Positions 7,203 to 15,820 of a DNA stretch of 49,029 bases are shown here, in pieces (within the stretch, counting starts at the first letter, position 1; every line of letters begins with the position of its first letter). The position numbers and the translations under genes were made by a program. The stretch covers positions 1 to 49,029 of the forward strand of contig SUXH01000020.1 in NCBI GenBank assembly GCA_015061055.1, in the 5' to 3' direction. This DNA comes from Bacteroidales bacterium. Its GTDB lineage: Bacteria; Bacteroidota; Bacteroidia; Bacteroidales; Muribaculaceae. The notes under the pieces are model-generated. The model was not told the DNA's origin. It was given only the letters and a program-made list of their open reading frames with translations, and did not search any database.

Positions 7203-8564
7203 TTAAATTATCAAATCCAAGCCTGCTATATTTGATTTTATATCTTCCTCCGGCACCTCATAATTTGTGAGGTCACCCATTATATACTGGTCATACGCTG
7301 TCATATCTATCAAGCCATGTCCCGACAAGTTAAAGAGTATCACTTTTTGTTTACCTTCGAGTTTTGCTTGTTCGGCTTCTCGTATTGCCGCAGCAATAGC
7401 GTGCGACGATTCAGGTGCAGGAATAATTCCTTCAGCTTGCGCAAACAAGGTAGCAGCCTTAAATGTTTCTGTTTGTTGAATATCAACAGCTTCCACAAAA
7501 CCATCTATCTTCAGCTGACTCACGATTGTTCCCGCTCCATGATATCGCAACCCACCTGCATGGATATTAGCCGGCGAAAATTTATGTCCGAGTGTATACA
7601 TTGGCATCAAAGGGGTATAGCCTGCTTCATCACCAAAGTCGTAACACAATTCACCTCGTGTGAGTTTCGGACAAGATGACGGTTCGGCGGCTACAAATCG
7701 AGTGTTTCGCTCTCCGGTGAAGTTATGTCGCATAAATGGGAATGAAATACCGGCAAAGTTACTTCCTCCACCAAAACAACCAATCACCACGTCAGGATAT
7801 TCTCCGGTCATTGCCATTTGCTTTTCTGCTTCAAGACCAATCACTGTTTGATGTAACGACACATGATTCATCACCGAGCCAAGTGCATATTTACAATTTG
7901 GAGTGGAACGAGCAAGTTCTACCGCCTCCGAAATAGCTGTTCCCAACGAACCTTGATAATTTGGGGTATCGGTCAATATTCTGCGACCTGCCTTAGTCGA
8001 CATACTTGGCGACGCAATCACTTGTGCTCCATAAGTTTGCATTATAGAACGACGATATGGCTTTTGATGATAAGACACCTTCACCATATATACAGCAAGT
8101 TCCAATCCAAAATGCTTTGTAGCCATCGACAAAGCTGCTCCCCATTGTCCTGCACCCGTCTCGGTAGTAACATTAGTCACACCTTCCTTTTTACAATAAA
8201 ATGCCTGAGGTATTGCTGAGTTAAGTTTGTGAGAACCCACAGGGCTTACACTTTCATTCTTGAAATATATATGTGCAGGAGTATCAAGCATCTTTTCCAA
8301 ACCGTAAGCTCGCACAAGGGGTGTGGGACGCCATATCTTATACATATCTCTCACCTCTTCGGGAATTTCCACCCAAGCATCAGTCATATTTAGTTCTTGT
8401 TCCGATGCAGCCTTTGTAAACAAAGTTTGCAAATCATCAACTGTCATCGCCTGCTTTGTTTGAGGATTTAAAATTGGGCGTGGCTTATTCTTCATTTCAG
8501 CCATTATATTATACCATGCTGTTGGAATTTCCTTTTCTTCAAGTAAAAATTTCTTTGATTTCAT
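7203..8564 (-). CDS. trpB2: Tryptophan synthase beta chain 2 (TrpB2-type PLP enzyme)
   Basis: 453 residues from the ATG at 8564. A longer frame to 8612 exists but begins at or before the predicted transcription start, so it is not used. The pyridoxal phosphate lysine is Lys113 in PVGSHKLNSA, and the phosphate loop is GCFGGGSNFAG. The N-terminal extension (LNPQTKQAMTVDDL), the length near 450 and the RPTPLVRA motif mark the TrpB2 branch rather than TrpB1. TrpB2 can join indole and L-serine to make tryptophan and is often encoded away from the trp operon as here, with no trpA nearby, so indole salvage is a reasonable role. Single-gene transcript with its own promoter and terminator. Confidence 0.9.
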   Translation of the reverse strand: MKSKKFLLEEKEIPTAWYNIMAEMKNKPRPILNPQTKQAMTVDDLQTLFTKAASEQELNMTDAWVEIPEEVRDMYKIWRPTPLVRAYGLEKMLDTPAHIYFKNESVSPVGSHKLNSAIPQAFYCKKEGVTNVTTETGAGQWGAALSMATKHFGLELAVYMVKVSYHQKPYRRSIMQTYGAQVIASPSMSTKAGRRILTDTPNYQGSLGTAISEAVELARSTPNCKYALGSVMNHVSLHQTVIGLEAEKQMAMTGEYPDVVIGCFGGGSNFAGISFPFMRHNFTGERNTRFVAAEPSSCPKLTRGELCYDFGDEAGYTPLMPMYTLGHKFSPANIHAGGLRYHGAGTIVSQLKIDGFVEAVDIQQTETFKAATLFAQAEGIIPAPESSHAIAAAIREAEQAKLEGKQKVILFNLSGHGLIDMTAYDQYIMGDLTNYEVPEEDIKSNIAGLDLII

Positions 8565-8609
8565 CGCATTAAAATGTATGATTATTATTCCATTCTGTAA
8601 ATATATACA

Positions 8610-8641
8610 CAAAAGTAGTATATTTGTTTGAATTACACAAA
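8610..8641 (-). promoter_or_regulatory. Promoter of trpB2 (TTTG-N20-TACTTTTG)
   Basis: Perfect consensus with 20-bp spacing on the minus strand: TTTG at 8641-8638, TACTTTTG at 8617-8610. The predicted leader is about 40 nt. Confidence 0.78.
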
Positions 8642-8878
8642 TTTTTAGTTCTAATTTTAGATATTATTTCATTTCATACAATAAATCCACACACAACTCA
8701 CACAAAAGCAAGAGCTGCTCACGCAGCCCTATTCTTCTAAAATTCATCACATTATGCTTAGTGCTAATTTACAACTACGCTCACGCGCTACTATTATGAG
8801 AAAAGTACGAATTTTATTATTACACCTTTATTAACACTCAAAAATTCATAAAGTTCAGTCTGCCACAAAAAAAATACT
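8642..8878. other. Non-coding stretch between divergent trpB2 and nhaC
   Basis: About 240 bp with no convincing ORF. One small hairpin is visible (GCTGC 8714-8718 with GCAGC 8723-8727) with no T-run. I see no riboswitch or RNA gene in it. Confidence 0.5.
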
Positions 8879-8886
8879 TAATTTTG
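8879..8886 (+). promoter_or_regulatory. -7 box (TAATTTTG) ahead of nhaC
   Basis: Perfect TAnnTTTG 22 bp before the ATG. The -33 region is not recognisable. Confidence 0.5.
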
Positions 8887-8908
8887 CATTAATTTTAATA
8901 CAATATTT

Positions 8909-10204
8909 ATGACATCCACTCGTAAAGGACTTTTGGCTCTTTCGCCAATAGCTGTTTTTCTAATATTTTACCTCACTGTTTCTATTGCTGTAAACGATTT
9001 CTACAAAATGCCTATTTCGGTAGCATTTATCATTGCTTCAATTTGGTCGATAATCACCACATCCTCACATACATCCTTTAAGGAACGCTTGGACGTATTC
9101 TCGCATGGCGCCGCAAATCCCGACATATTATATATGATTTGGATATTCATTTTAGCGGGAGCATTCGCATCTATCGCCAAATATATAGGAGCAATTGATG
9201 CTACGGTAAATCTCACATTGAAGATATTGCCACCTCAACTCCTCATTCCGGGTATATTCATAGCATCTTGTTTTATTTCATTATCCATAGGTACATCGGT
9301 TGGAACTATAGTCTCACTTACACCATTCGCTTTACAACTTGCCGAAAGCACAGGACAAGATATTCCATTCTTTGTGGCAGTTGTCATTGGTGGTTCTTTT
9401 TTTGGCGACAATCTATCTTTCATTTCCGACACCACTATTGCATCTACACGCAGTCAGGGTTGTAAAATGAACGATAAATTTAAAGCTAATCTATGGATAG
9501 CAATTCCGGCATCAGTCATTACCCTGATAACATACTTTATATTAGCTCAAACCGAAAACTACTCACTCTCTTTCGAGACTCAAGCATCTTCATGGCTGAT
9601 ACTGCCTTACATATCGGTAATAGGTATGGCTATTGCCGGTATAAATGTGCTCGTTGTTCTCACAGCAGGTATTATCATATCAATAGTTGCAGGATTTTGC
9701 TTTACCGACATTCACCTTATTGATATGTGTAACTCTATGGGAGCAGGTATCAGCAGTATGGGTGATTTAATTGTCGTAACACTCATTGCTGCAGGTATGC
9801 TTGCAATAATTAAGTTCAATGGTGGTATAGATTACCTTATGAAGTTCCTCACAAAGCGTATCAACGGAATTCGAGGAGCACAAACCACAATAGCTCTACT
9901 CGTTAGTTTTGTTAACATTTGCACCGCAAACAACACTATTGCCATCATCACAGTAGGAGAACTAAGTAGACAAATAGCAACACAATACAAACTCGACCCA
10001 CGCAAAGTAGCAAGTATTCTCGACACTTGTTCTTGTATTGTACAATGCATTATTCCTTACGGAGCGCAAATACTTTTAGCAGCCGCACTGGCACAAGTAT
10101 CACCAACATCATTCCTACCTTATCTATATTATGCTTGGGCGTTGGCATTGATGGTAAGTTTGTCAATCATTTTCCGGTTCCCAAAGCCACATCACATAAC
10201 TTAA
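8909..10204 (+). CDS. nhaC: NhaC-family Na+/H+ antiporter
   Basis: 431 residues with about eleven hydrophobic segments, so an inner-membrane transporter. The signature SIGTSVGTIVSLTPFA (about 131-146) and GGSFFGDNLSFISDTT (about 160-175) are typical of the NhaC ion transporter family, with the DNLSPISDTT-like core carrying the acidic ion-binding residue. Members exchange Na+ for H+, or malate and Na+ for lactate and H+ in relatives, so the exact substrate is not certain. It stands alone, read from its own promoter, and ends five bases before a strong bidirectional terminator shared with rnpB. Confidence 0.86.
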   Translation: MTSTRKGLLALSPIAVFLIFYLTVSIAVNDFYKMPISVAFIIASIWSIITTSSHTSFKERLDVFSHGAANPDILYMIWIFILAGAFASIAKYIGAIDATVNLTLKILPPQLLIPGIFIASCFISLSIGTSVGTIVSLTPFALQLAESTGQDIPFFVAVVIGGSFFGDNLSFISDTTIASTRSQGCKMNDKFKANLWIAIPASVITLITYFILAQTENYSLSFETQASSWLILPYISVIGMAIAGINVLVVLTAGIIISIVAGFCFTDIHLIDMCNSMGAGISSMGDLIVVTLIAAGMLAIIKFNGGIDYLMKFLTKRINGIRGAQTTIALLVSFVNICTANNTIAIITVGELSRQIATQYKLDPRKVASILDTCSCIVQCIIPYGAQILLAAALAQVSPTSFLPYLYYAWALALMVSLSIIFRFPKPHHIT

Positions 10205-10208
10205 ACAT

Positions 10209-10237
10209 AAAAAAGCACCACAATGTGGTGCTTTTTT
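10209..10237. terminator. Bidirectional terminator between nhaC and rnpB
   Basis: Perfect symmetric hairpin AAAAAAGCACCAC-AAT-GTGGTGCTTTTTT-like, with A/T runs on both sides. It serves nhaC on the plus strand and rnpB on the minus strand. Confidence 0.9.
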
Positions 10238-10243
10238 ACTAAA

Positions 10244-10623
10244 TAGTACAGCTATAAGCCGGGTTATGTAAGCCTCTCATATATAGAAGCCCGTTTGTCA
10301 TTTATCTGAACGCAATGTCACCATTGCGCTTACGCTGTGTTACCACAACTGTAGCAGTCTACCCCTCGGCAATGGACGAGCAACCCTTAAATGCCGATAT
10401 ACTTGACCTTGCAACTCATAAGATGTGCCACGAAATATGTCACCATACTCGTCCGTAAGCTCTTACCTCACGTTTTCACCCTTACCTCCATAAACGAAGG
10501 CGGTTATTTTCTGTCACATTACTCTACCGTCACCGATAGCTTCTCGTTAAGAAATATGATGCTCTATGTTGCCCGGACTTTCCTCACACCGCTCAAGTCG
10601 GTGAGCGACAAACCACCATACTA
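10244..10623 (-). ncRNA. rnpB: RNase P RNA (bacterial type A)
   Basis: The ribozyme subunit of RNase P, which matures tRNA 5' ends. Read on the minus strand, the universal 5' block GAGGAAAGTCCGGGC is at about 10570-10584 and the 3' block ACCCGGCTTATAG at about 10252-10264. The ends pair as helix P1: TAGTATGG (10623-10616) with CTGTACTA (10251-10244), which fixes the limits and gives about 380 nt. A perfect -7 box lies nine bases upstream. ORFs in this stretch on the opposite strand are spurious. Confidence 0.93.
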
Positions 10624-10631
10624 TTATGATG

Positions 10632-10639
10632 CAAAGTTA
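10632..10639 (-). promoter_or_regulatory. -7 box (TAACTTTG) of rnpB
   Basis: Perfect TAnnTTTG on the minus strand. The RNA 5' end set by helix P1 lies about 6-9 nt past the final G, so this site calibrates the distance from -7 box to transcription start in this genome. Confidence 0.7.
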
Positions 10640-10921
10640 CAACGATTTATTGATATTGCCACACATCACAACTTATATTTTCATAATTTGTTATATTATA
10701 CCCACCCTATCACACAAAGATATATTTTTACGTAATTTATAGAACTTGCTTTTTATTATAAATATTACTTAAATCACCGTATTCACTATTAAAATAGCTT
10801 AAATTCTAAACTATTTTCTTCGTTATATTAAACAAAACATATACTTTTACGTCAAATTTCAAAAGTTAATTTTTAACTATTTAAAATTTAAAATAAAGTA
10901 CAAATTTAACATTATAGGATT
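10640..10921. other. AT-rich intergenic region upstream of htrA
   Basis: About 280 bp, very AT-rich, no ORF. A near -7 box (TACTTTTA, 10842-10849) precedes htrA but lacks a -33 partner. A stress sigma factor site is possible for an htrA gene, but I cannot point to one. Confidence 0.4.
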
Positions 10922-12418
10922 ATGAAAACAACTGGAAAATTATTTTTAGCTCTATTTGCAGCTGCGGTTCTCGGCTCTACATTGACCGTAGTGGCAAACA
11001 ACTATTACACACAACAAAACAACATCGATAAAAACTTCATTCGCACAAGTGGACGTGTTCCCTCAAGTAACACCGATTTCACAGTAGCAGCCGAAAACAC
11101 CATAAATTGCGTAGTAAGTATCAAAACTTTCGCCACTGCACGCCAACAATATCAAGGCAATAGATATTTCGACCCATTTGAGTTCTTCTTTGGTCCCGGA
11201 TATGGCAATAACACACCACGTCGCCAACAACAGCAACCTAAAGAGGAGAAATTGCAACCTCTCGGACTTGGTTCAGGTGTAATCATATCTTCCGATGGAT
11301 ATATCGTTACTAACAATCACGTTATTAAAGGTGGAGAGAAACTCGAAGTTACACTTAACAACAATGAAAAATATGTTGCTAAAGTTATCGGTAGCGACGA
11401 AAATACCGATTTGGCACTCCTAAAAATTGACGCTAAGAATTTGAACGCAATCACATTCGGAAGTTCCGACGATTTAAAAGTAGGTGAATGGGTACTTGCT
11501 GTGGGCAATCCGTTCGGTTTCACTTCTACTGTTACTGCCGGCATCGTAAGTGCTAAAGCGCGTAATATTGGCGAAGCTACTTCACAACGCGCCAATTCAA
11601 TCGATTCGTTTATTCAAACCGATGCTGCAGTCAACCAAGGTAACAGCGGCGGAGCTCTTGTCAACATCAATGGTGAACTCGTCGGTATCAACACTGCCAT
11701 ATATTCTCAAACAGGTAACTATGCAGGCTATTCATTTGCAATTCCTTCATCAACCGTAAGCAAAGTTGTTAAAGACCTCAAAGAATATGGAAGCGTACAA
11801 CGCGCTGTTCTTGGTATCAGCTATCAACCTTTGAATGCCGAACTTGCAAAAGAGAAAAATATCACAGCTACCACCGAAGGCCTTTATGTAGCATCAGTAA
11901 GCGATCGTAGTGCAGCTATGCAGGCTGGAATTCAAGAAGGCGATGTTATCACAAAAATCAATGATGCGACTGTCAAGAGTAGCGGACAAATAATGGAACA
12001 AATGAACAAACTACGCCCCGGCGATAAAGTAAAAATCACTTATATACGTGATAACAAGACTCACACAGCTACTGCTACACTTCGCAATGACCAAGGCAGC
12101 ACAAAGCTCACAAAGTCATCTTCAGTATCATCTCTTGGCTGTGGATTCTTGGCTATCGACGACGAAAAAAAGAAAGAGTTACAAATTAAGAATGGTGTTG
12201 AAGTTGTAGGACTGAAAGCAGGTAAATTCCGTAACGCAGGAATCAAGGAAGGTTTCATCATAACTGAAATCAACAACACTCCTGTCAGCAGTCGCGACGA
12301 TGTAGAAAACATATACAACTCTATTATGAGCAGTTCCGATAAGCGAAAAGTAATGATTGTATTCGGCTATCATCCCGACGGAACCGAAGACGTCTACGCC
12401 GTAAAACTTGCAGATTAG
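10922..12418 (+). CDS. htrA: HtrA/DegP-type periplasmic serine protease with two PDZ domains
   Basis: 498 residues with an N-terminal signal anchor or signal peptide (about 6-26). The trypsin-like domain (about 50-285) has the complete triad: His133 in TNNHVIKG, Asp163 in NTDLALLKI and Ser242 in QGNSGGALVN. Two PDZ domains follow (about 295-385, including SDRSAAMQAGIQEGDVI; and about 400-495). The enzyme degrades or refolds misfolded envelope proteins. The gene is a single transcription unit with a strong terminator 20 bp after the stop. Confidence 0.93.
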   Translation: MKTTGKLFLALFAAAVLGSTLTVVANNYYTQQNNIDKNFIRTSGRVPSSNTDFTVAAENTINCVVSIKTFATARQQYQGNRYFDPFEFFFGPGYGNNTPRRQQQQPKEEKLQPLGLGSGVIISSDGYIVTNNHVIKGGEKLEVTLNNNEKYVAKVIGSDENTDLALLKIDAKNLNAITFGSSDDLKVGEWVLAVGNPFGFTSTVTAGIVSAKARNIGEATSQRANSIDSFIQTDAAVNQGNSGGALVNINGELVGINTAIYSQTGNYAGYSFAIPSSTVSKVVKDLKEYGSVQRAVLGISYQPLNAELAKEKNITATTEGLYVASVSDRSAAMQAGIQEGDVITKINDATVKSSGQIMEQMNKLRPGDKVKITYIRDNKTHTATATLRNDQGSTKLTKSSSVSSLGCGFLAIDDEKKKELQIKNGVEVVGLKAGKFRNAGIKEGFIITEINNTPVSSRDDVENIYNSIMSSSDKRKVMIVFGYHPDGTEDVYAVKLAD

Positions 12419-12436
12419 CCCCCTCAAATATCAATT

Positions 12437-12472
12437 AAAAAACATCTTGGATTGATTTCCAAGATGTTTTTT
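12437..12472. terminator. Terminator after htrA (bidirectional form)
   Basis: 14-bp perfect stem, 12437-12450 with 12459-12472, with the outer bases forming A-run/T-run pairs; usable in both directions. Confidence 0.85.
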
Positions 12473-12544
12473 ACACATTACACCTACTAATATGACACTA
12501 CAATTTAGCAACCTCGATAATTCTTTCAGTAAAACATATACAAT

Positions 12545-12578
12545 AAAAAAGTAGATAGCGGTTTAAACCACTATCTAC
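12545..12578 (-). terminator. Terminator of mdh
   Basis: GTAGATAG (12551-12558) pairs with CTATCTAC (12571-12578), and on the minus strand six T follow (12550-12545). Confidence 0.8.
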
Positions 12579-12607
12579 TCATTACTTTTATAAAATCTTT
12601 ATAGAAA

Positions 12608-13546
12608 TCAATTCAAAGCTCCTTCAAGAGCTGCATTTGTATTCTTACAAGCAGCAACACTTGCATCAAATAGAGCCTTTTCTTCTTCGTTAAGTTCGAT
12701 TTCAACAACCTTTTCAACTCCGTCCTTACCAAGGATTACAGGAACACCTACACATACATCTTCGTGACCATATTCACCTTCAAGCATTACACTGCAAGGA
12801 AGAAGAAGTTTTTCATTGTGAAGAACAGCCTTAACAACTTGTGCAGCAGCAGCACCTGGAGCATACCATGCACTTGTTCCAAGAAGACCTGTAAGAGTTG
12901 CACCACCAACCATTGTATCGGCAGCAATCTTATCAAGAGTTTCCTTTTCCAATAGAGTGCTTACCGGCACACCACGATAAGTAGCAAGACGCTTCATAGG
13001 AATCATTGTTGTATCGCCATGACCGCCGATTACCATACCATCAACATCATTCACGTTAGCACCAAGAGCTTGAGTCAAGTAGTAACGGAAACGTGCGCTA
13101 TCCAAAGCTCCACCCATACCGATGATACGATTCTTTGGTAGACCGCTTGTCTTGTGAATCAAATAAGTCATTGTGTCCATTGGGTTACTTACACACACGA
13201 TAATTGCGTTTGGAGAGTGAGCAATCACGTTGCTTACTACGCTCTTCACGATACCGGCGTTAACACCGATAAGTTCTTCACGAGTCATACCAGGCTTACG
13301 AGGAATACCTGAAGTGATAACTACTACATCAGAACCGGCAGTTGCAGCATAGTCATTAGTAACACCCTTAAGAACTGTGTTTACCTTTAGGATATTTGCA
13401 GTTTGCATAATATCCATTGCCTTACCTTCTGATACACCTTCTTTGATATCAAGAAGAACTACTTCATCTGCAATTTGGCTTAGTACCAATACATTAGCAG
13501 CTGTTGCGCCCACATTACCAGCGCCGATAACTGTAACTTTTGACAT
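12608..13546 (-). CDS. mdh: Malate dehydrogenase (NAD-dependent)
   Basis: 312 residues, normal for the LDH-like bacterial MDH group. The Rossmann motif GAGNVGA (8-14) and Asp34 in LLDIKEG mark NAD binding. The active site is complete: His176 in IGGHGDTT, Asp149 in ALDSARFR, and the substrate arginines Arg83, Arg89 and Arg152; the loop IPRKPGMTRE is the malate rather than lactate form. It interconverts malate and oxaloacetate in the reductive branch that leads to fumarate, succinate and propionate in Bacteroidales. Single gene with its own promoter and terminator. Confidence 0.95.
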   Translation of the reverse strand: MSKVTVIGAGNVGATAANVLVLSQIADEVVLLDIKEGVSEGKAMDIMQTANILKVNTVLKGVTNDYAATAGSDVVVITSGIPRKPGMTREELIGVNAGIVKSVVSNVIAHSPNAIIVCVSNPMDTMTYLIHKTSGLPKNRIIGMGGALDSARFRYYLTQALGANVNDVDGMVIGGHGDTTMIPMKRLATYRGVPVSTLLEKETLDKIAADTMVGGATLTGLLGTSAWYAPGAAAAQVVKAVLHNEKLLLPCSVMLEGEYGHEDVCVGVPVILGKDGVEKVVEIELNEEEKALFDASVAACKNTNAALEGALN

Positions 13547-13603
13547 AATTAGTTTTGTTTTATTTAAATCGTTATTATAAGTTATTATCTTTTAATACTC
13601 CTA

Positions 13604-13635
13604 CAAAATTATAGATTAATTCATTATTAATGAAA
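13604..13635 (-). promoter_or_regulatory. Promoter of mdh (TTTC-N20-TAATTTTG)
   Basis: Minus strand: TTTC at 13635-13632, 20-bp spacer, perfect TAATTTTG at 13611-13604. The start codon is about 58 bp downstream. Confidence 0.6.
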
Positions 13636-13710
13636 TTTTTCAAGATATTATTTTATAAAATCATCATTTTTCATCAAAATATTATTTTGACGCTCAATCT
13701 TACCTCTTGA

Positions 13711-14313
13711 TTAGAGCAATTCCCCCTTCCCTTGTCTTATTATCTCAGGCTCACTACCTGTACAATCCACAATAGTAGAAGGCTCACTCCCCGACCGCCC
13801 GGTATCAAGTATCAATTCAACACCATTATCATAACATTGAGCTATCAATTCCGGTTCACACCCATAATCTTCGTCATCACATTTCACCGATGACGATAAT
13901 ATCGGATTGCCAAGCCTTTCCACTAGCAATCGAGCTATATTATTGCCGGGCACTCTGACACCCACAGTTTTTCTGCCCTTGAATGCCTTAGGCAACTTCG
14001 ACAAAGCAGGAAAAATAAAAGTGAATGCTCCTGGCAGATTTCCTCTCATCATCTTAAAATCGTCATTGCTAAAACGAGCATATTCTGCCACTTGTGAGAT
14101 ATCCTTGCATATTATTGACAGATTAGTTTTTTCGCTTTTTAATCCTTTCAACTTACATATTCGCTCTATTGCCTGGTTATTCAACGCATCACAACCAAGC
14201 GCATAAAGAGTGTCGGTGGGATAAATTATTATTCCTCCATCGCGAAGCACTTCTACCGCTTCATCTATAAAACGGTCGTTAGGACTTTCAGCATAAATCT
14301 TTAAAATTCTCAT
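13711..14313 (-). CDS. Sua5/YciO/YrdC-family protein (YciO-like)
   Basis: 200 residues forming one YrdC domain. Visible motifs: YPTDTLYALGCDA (31-43), the basic patch ICKLKGLKSEKTNLSII, and the nucleotide/carbamoyl site VGVRVPGN. The closest layout I recognise is E. coli YciO, which lacks part of the KxR(S/T) signature of true threonylcarbamoyl-AMP synthases (TsaC); here the segment reads KGLKSEK. True TsaC makes the intermediate for the t6A modification of ANN-decoding tRNAs. Whether this protein is TsaC or YciO cannot be settled from the sequence alone. It follows the B3/4 gene by 34 bp without a promoter, so the two form an operon. Confidence 0.82.
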   Translation of the reverse strand: MRILKIYAESPNDRFIDEAVEVLRDGGIIIYPTDTLYALGCDALNNQAIERICKLKGLKSEKTNLSIICKDISQVAEYARFSNDDFKMMRGNLPGAFTFIFPALSKLPKAFKGRKTVGVRVPGNNIARLLVERLGNPILSSSVKCDDEDYGCEPELIAQCYDNGVELILDTGRSGSEPSTIVDCTGSEPEIIRQGKGELL

Positions 14314-14347
14314 AGCAATTTCTATATATCAAAAAAAAGCGACATAA

Positions 14348-15022
14348 TTATCTCACTGAAATTATATCACATTCCACTTCAGTCGCATTAGCATACTTTC
14401 TCAATAGTTCCACACTCCAAGACACTGCTTCTTCCATCGGCATTTCAGGACCGAAACCATTAATATTCATCTGCAATGTACAGGTATCGATAGTGATTTT
14501 AGTTCGTTCTTCATCGCTTGTGGGAGTAGCTACACCACCCACAGCATCACGATAGACAGGCATTCCCGCAATATTAAGCAACCCACGTCCTATTCCACAA
14601 TATTCTTCACCGTCTTCGCCGACACCCATTGTAAGCATATCACCCACTAATTTATCTCCATCAAGCCCACTTATTGCATATCCGCTCTTCATCGACACAA
14701 GATTAATCATATCTACAAGGGTGTCAATACGATATAATCCTAACCCTCGAATAACTCGACGGCATAAAGCCTCGCTCGCCACTCTATAGCGATTAGGATC
14801 TTTACCAAGCGCACGATACAACGCACGAGTCTGTGCCACTGCAGGACGCTTATTTATCTCTAAAAGTTCATATTTAGCCACAATCTCATCGGCTTCACGC
14901 TCTATTTCAGCCCACAACTCCGACGATGTTTCACAATTAGTAACTTTTGCTCTGATAACACCTATTCTCATCTCAGGGCAAATCTTTTTTATACGCTCAT
15001 CAATAATTATCCTTGGTAACAC
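14348..15022 (-). CDS. Stand-alone B3/4 (PheRS beta editing-like) domain protein
   Basis: 224 residues covering one B3/B4 domain, the module that in phenylalanyl-tRNA synthetase beta clears mischarged Tyr-tRNA-Phe. Visible family features: KRPAVAQTRALYRALGKDPNRYRVASEAL (positions about 58-86, a typical solo B3/4 stretch), NLVSMKSGYAISGLD and MPVYRDAVGGVATPTSDEE. The start is GTG at 15022; no better upstream ATG exists, and a promoter 25 bp upstream fits. Solo B3/4 proteins are widespread but mostly uncharacterised; a trans-editing or tRNA-related job is plausible because the next gene encodes a YciO/TsaC-family protein. Family certain, function inferred. Confidence 0.85.
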   Translation of the reverse strand: MLPRIIIDERIKKICPEMRIGVIRAKVTNCETSSELWAEIEREADEIVAKYELLEINKRPAVAQTRALYRALGKDPNRYRVASEALCRRVIRGLGLYRIDTLVDMINLVSMKSGYAISGLDGDKLVGDMLTMGVGEDGEEYCGIGRGLLNIAGMPVYRDAVGGVATPTSDEERTKITIDTCTLQMNINGFGPEMPMEEAVSWSVELLRKYANATEVECDIISVR

Positions 15023-15040
15023 GATATTTCAATTCAATAG

Positions 15041-15072
15041 TTTGCTGTAAAAGTAATAAATTCTTAAATTTG
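15041..15072 (+). promoter_or_regulatory. Promoter of mtnN-luxS (TTTG-N20-TAAATTTG)
   Basis: TTTG at 15041-15044 and perfect TAAATTTG at 15065-15072 with a 20-bp spacer. The predicted start of transcription is near 15079 and the ATG is at 15105. Confidence 0.78.
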
Positions 15073-15079
15073 TAGCAAA
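15048..15079 (-). promoter_or_regulatory. Promoter of the B3/4-yciO operon (TTTG-N20-TACTTTTA)
   Basis: Minus strand TTTG at 15079-15076, 20-bp spacer, TACTTTTA at 15055-15048 (one mismatch). It is interleaved with the opposite-strand mtnN promoter. Confidence 0.6.
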
Positions 15080-15104
15080 TTTTTTTCACTAAAAGCTAAC
15101 ACTA

Positions 15105-15785
15105 ATGACTATCGCTATAATTGTTGCAATGGGGAAAGAACTTAACTTACTCCTTCCTTTGCTAAATGAAACAAAAACCCTATCAGTCGACGGTTTCACA
15201 TTCCATTCCGGTAAAATTGACAATAATGATATTATTGTAATGCAATGTGGTATCGGGAAAGTAAATGCTGCTATCGGAACACTCTCGTTGCTCAATCACT
15301 TCAAACCCGAACTTGTAATTAACTCAGGTGTGGCAGGCGGAGCATCGAAAAACACTCACATTATGGACGTTGTTGTAGGTAGCACTATCGCTTATCACGA
15401 TGTGTGGTGTGGTCCCGGCACTCAATATGGCGAAGCTTCGGGTTATCCACTCTATTTTGAGAGCAGTAAGCAATTTGTCAATCTTATTCCTGATTTACCC
15501 CACATTAAAAAGGGACTTATCTGTTCGGGAGATAAATTCATTGCGTCACTCGAAGAAGTGCAAGCAATACAGAAAGTATTCCCCGAAGTGCTTGCCGTAG
15601 ATATGGAATCGGCTACTATTGCACAAGTGTGTTATCTCCGTAAAGTGCCAATGCTTGTGATGCGTGTTATCAGCGACTCGCCCGGTGCATCCAAAGACAA
15701 CGTTTTGGAGTACAACGACTTTTGGCAGGACGCTCCTGCTCACACATTCAACCTCGTTCAAGAACTTCTTAAAAAGATTAACTAA
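15105..15785 (+). CDS. mtnN: 5'-methylthioadenosine/S-adenosylhomocysteine nucleosidase
   Basis: 226 residues, the normal size. The catalytic set of MTAN enzymes is present: Glu12 in MGKELN, Glu168 in VDMESATIAQ and Asp191 in VISDSPG; INSGVAGGAS is the ribose/phosphate loop. It splits adenine from S-adenosylhomocysteine and methylthioadenosine in the cytoplasm. It is followed 35 bp later by luxS, which uses its product S-ribosylhomocysteine, so the two genes form the standard Pfs-LuxS route for the activated methyl cycle and AI-2 formation. Confidence 0.94.
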   Translation: MTIAIIVAMGKELNLLLPLLNETKTLSVDGFTFHSGKIDNNDIIVMQCGIGKVNAAIGTLSLLNHFKPELVINSGVAGGASKNTHIMDVVVGSTIAYHDVWCGPGTQYGEASGYPLYFESSKQFVNLIPDLPHIKKGLICSGDKFIASLEEVQAIQKVFPEVLAVDMESATIAQVCYLRKVPMLVMRVISDSPGASKDNVLEYNDFWQDAPAHTFNLVQELLKKIN

Positions 15786-15820
15786 CACCAACTCATTTTT
15801 ATCTTTTTGCCAAACTGATT

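Noticed and set aside
8565-8612. Longer start for TrpB2
   Set aside because: The extension begins at the -7 box itself; the ATG at 8564 fits family length and leader.
8711-8730. Hairpin GCTGC-TCAC-GCAGC as a terminator or riboswitch
   Set aside because: Five-base stem without T-run and upstream of both divergent genes; too weak to call.
10391-10735. Open frame of 114 codons on the plus strand
   Set aside because: It lies opposite RNase P RNA, whose conserved blocks and P1 helix explain the sequence, and shows no protein-like features.
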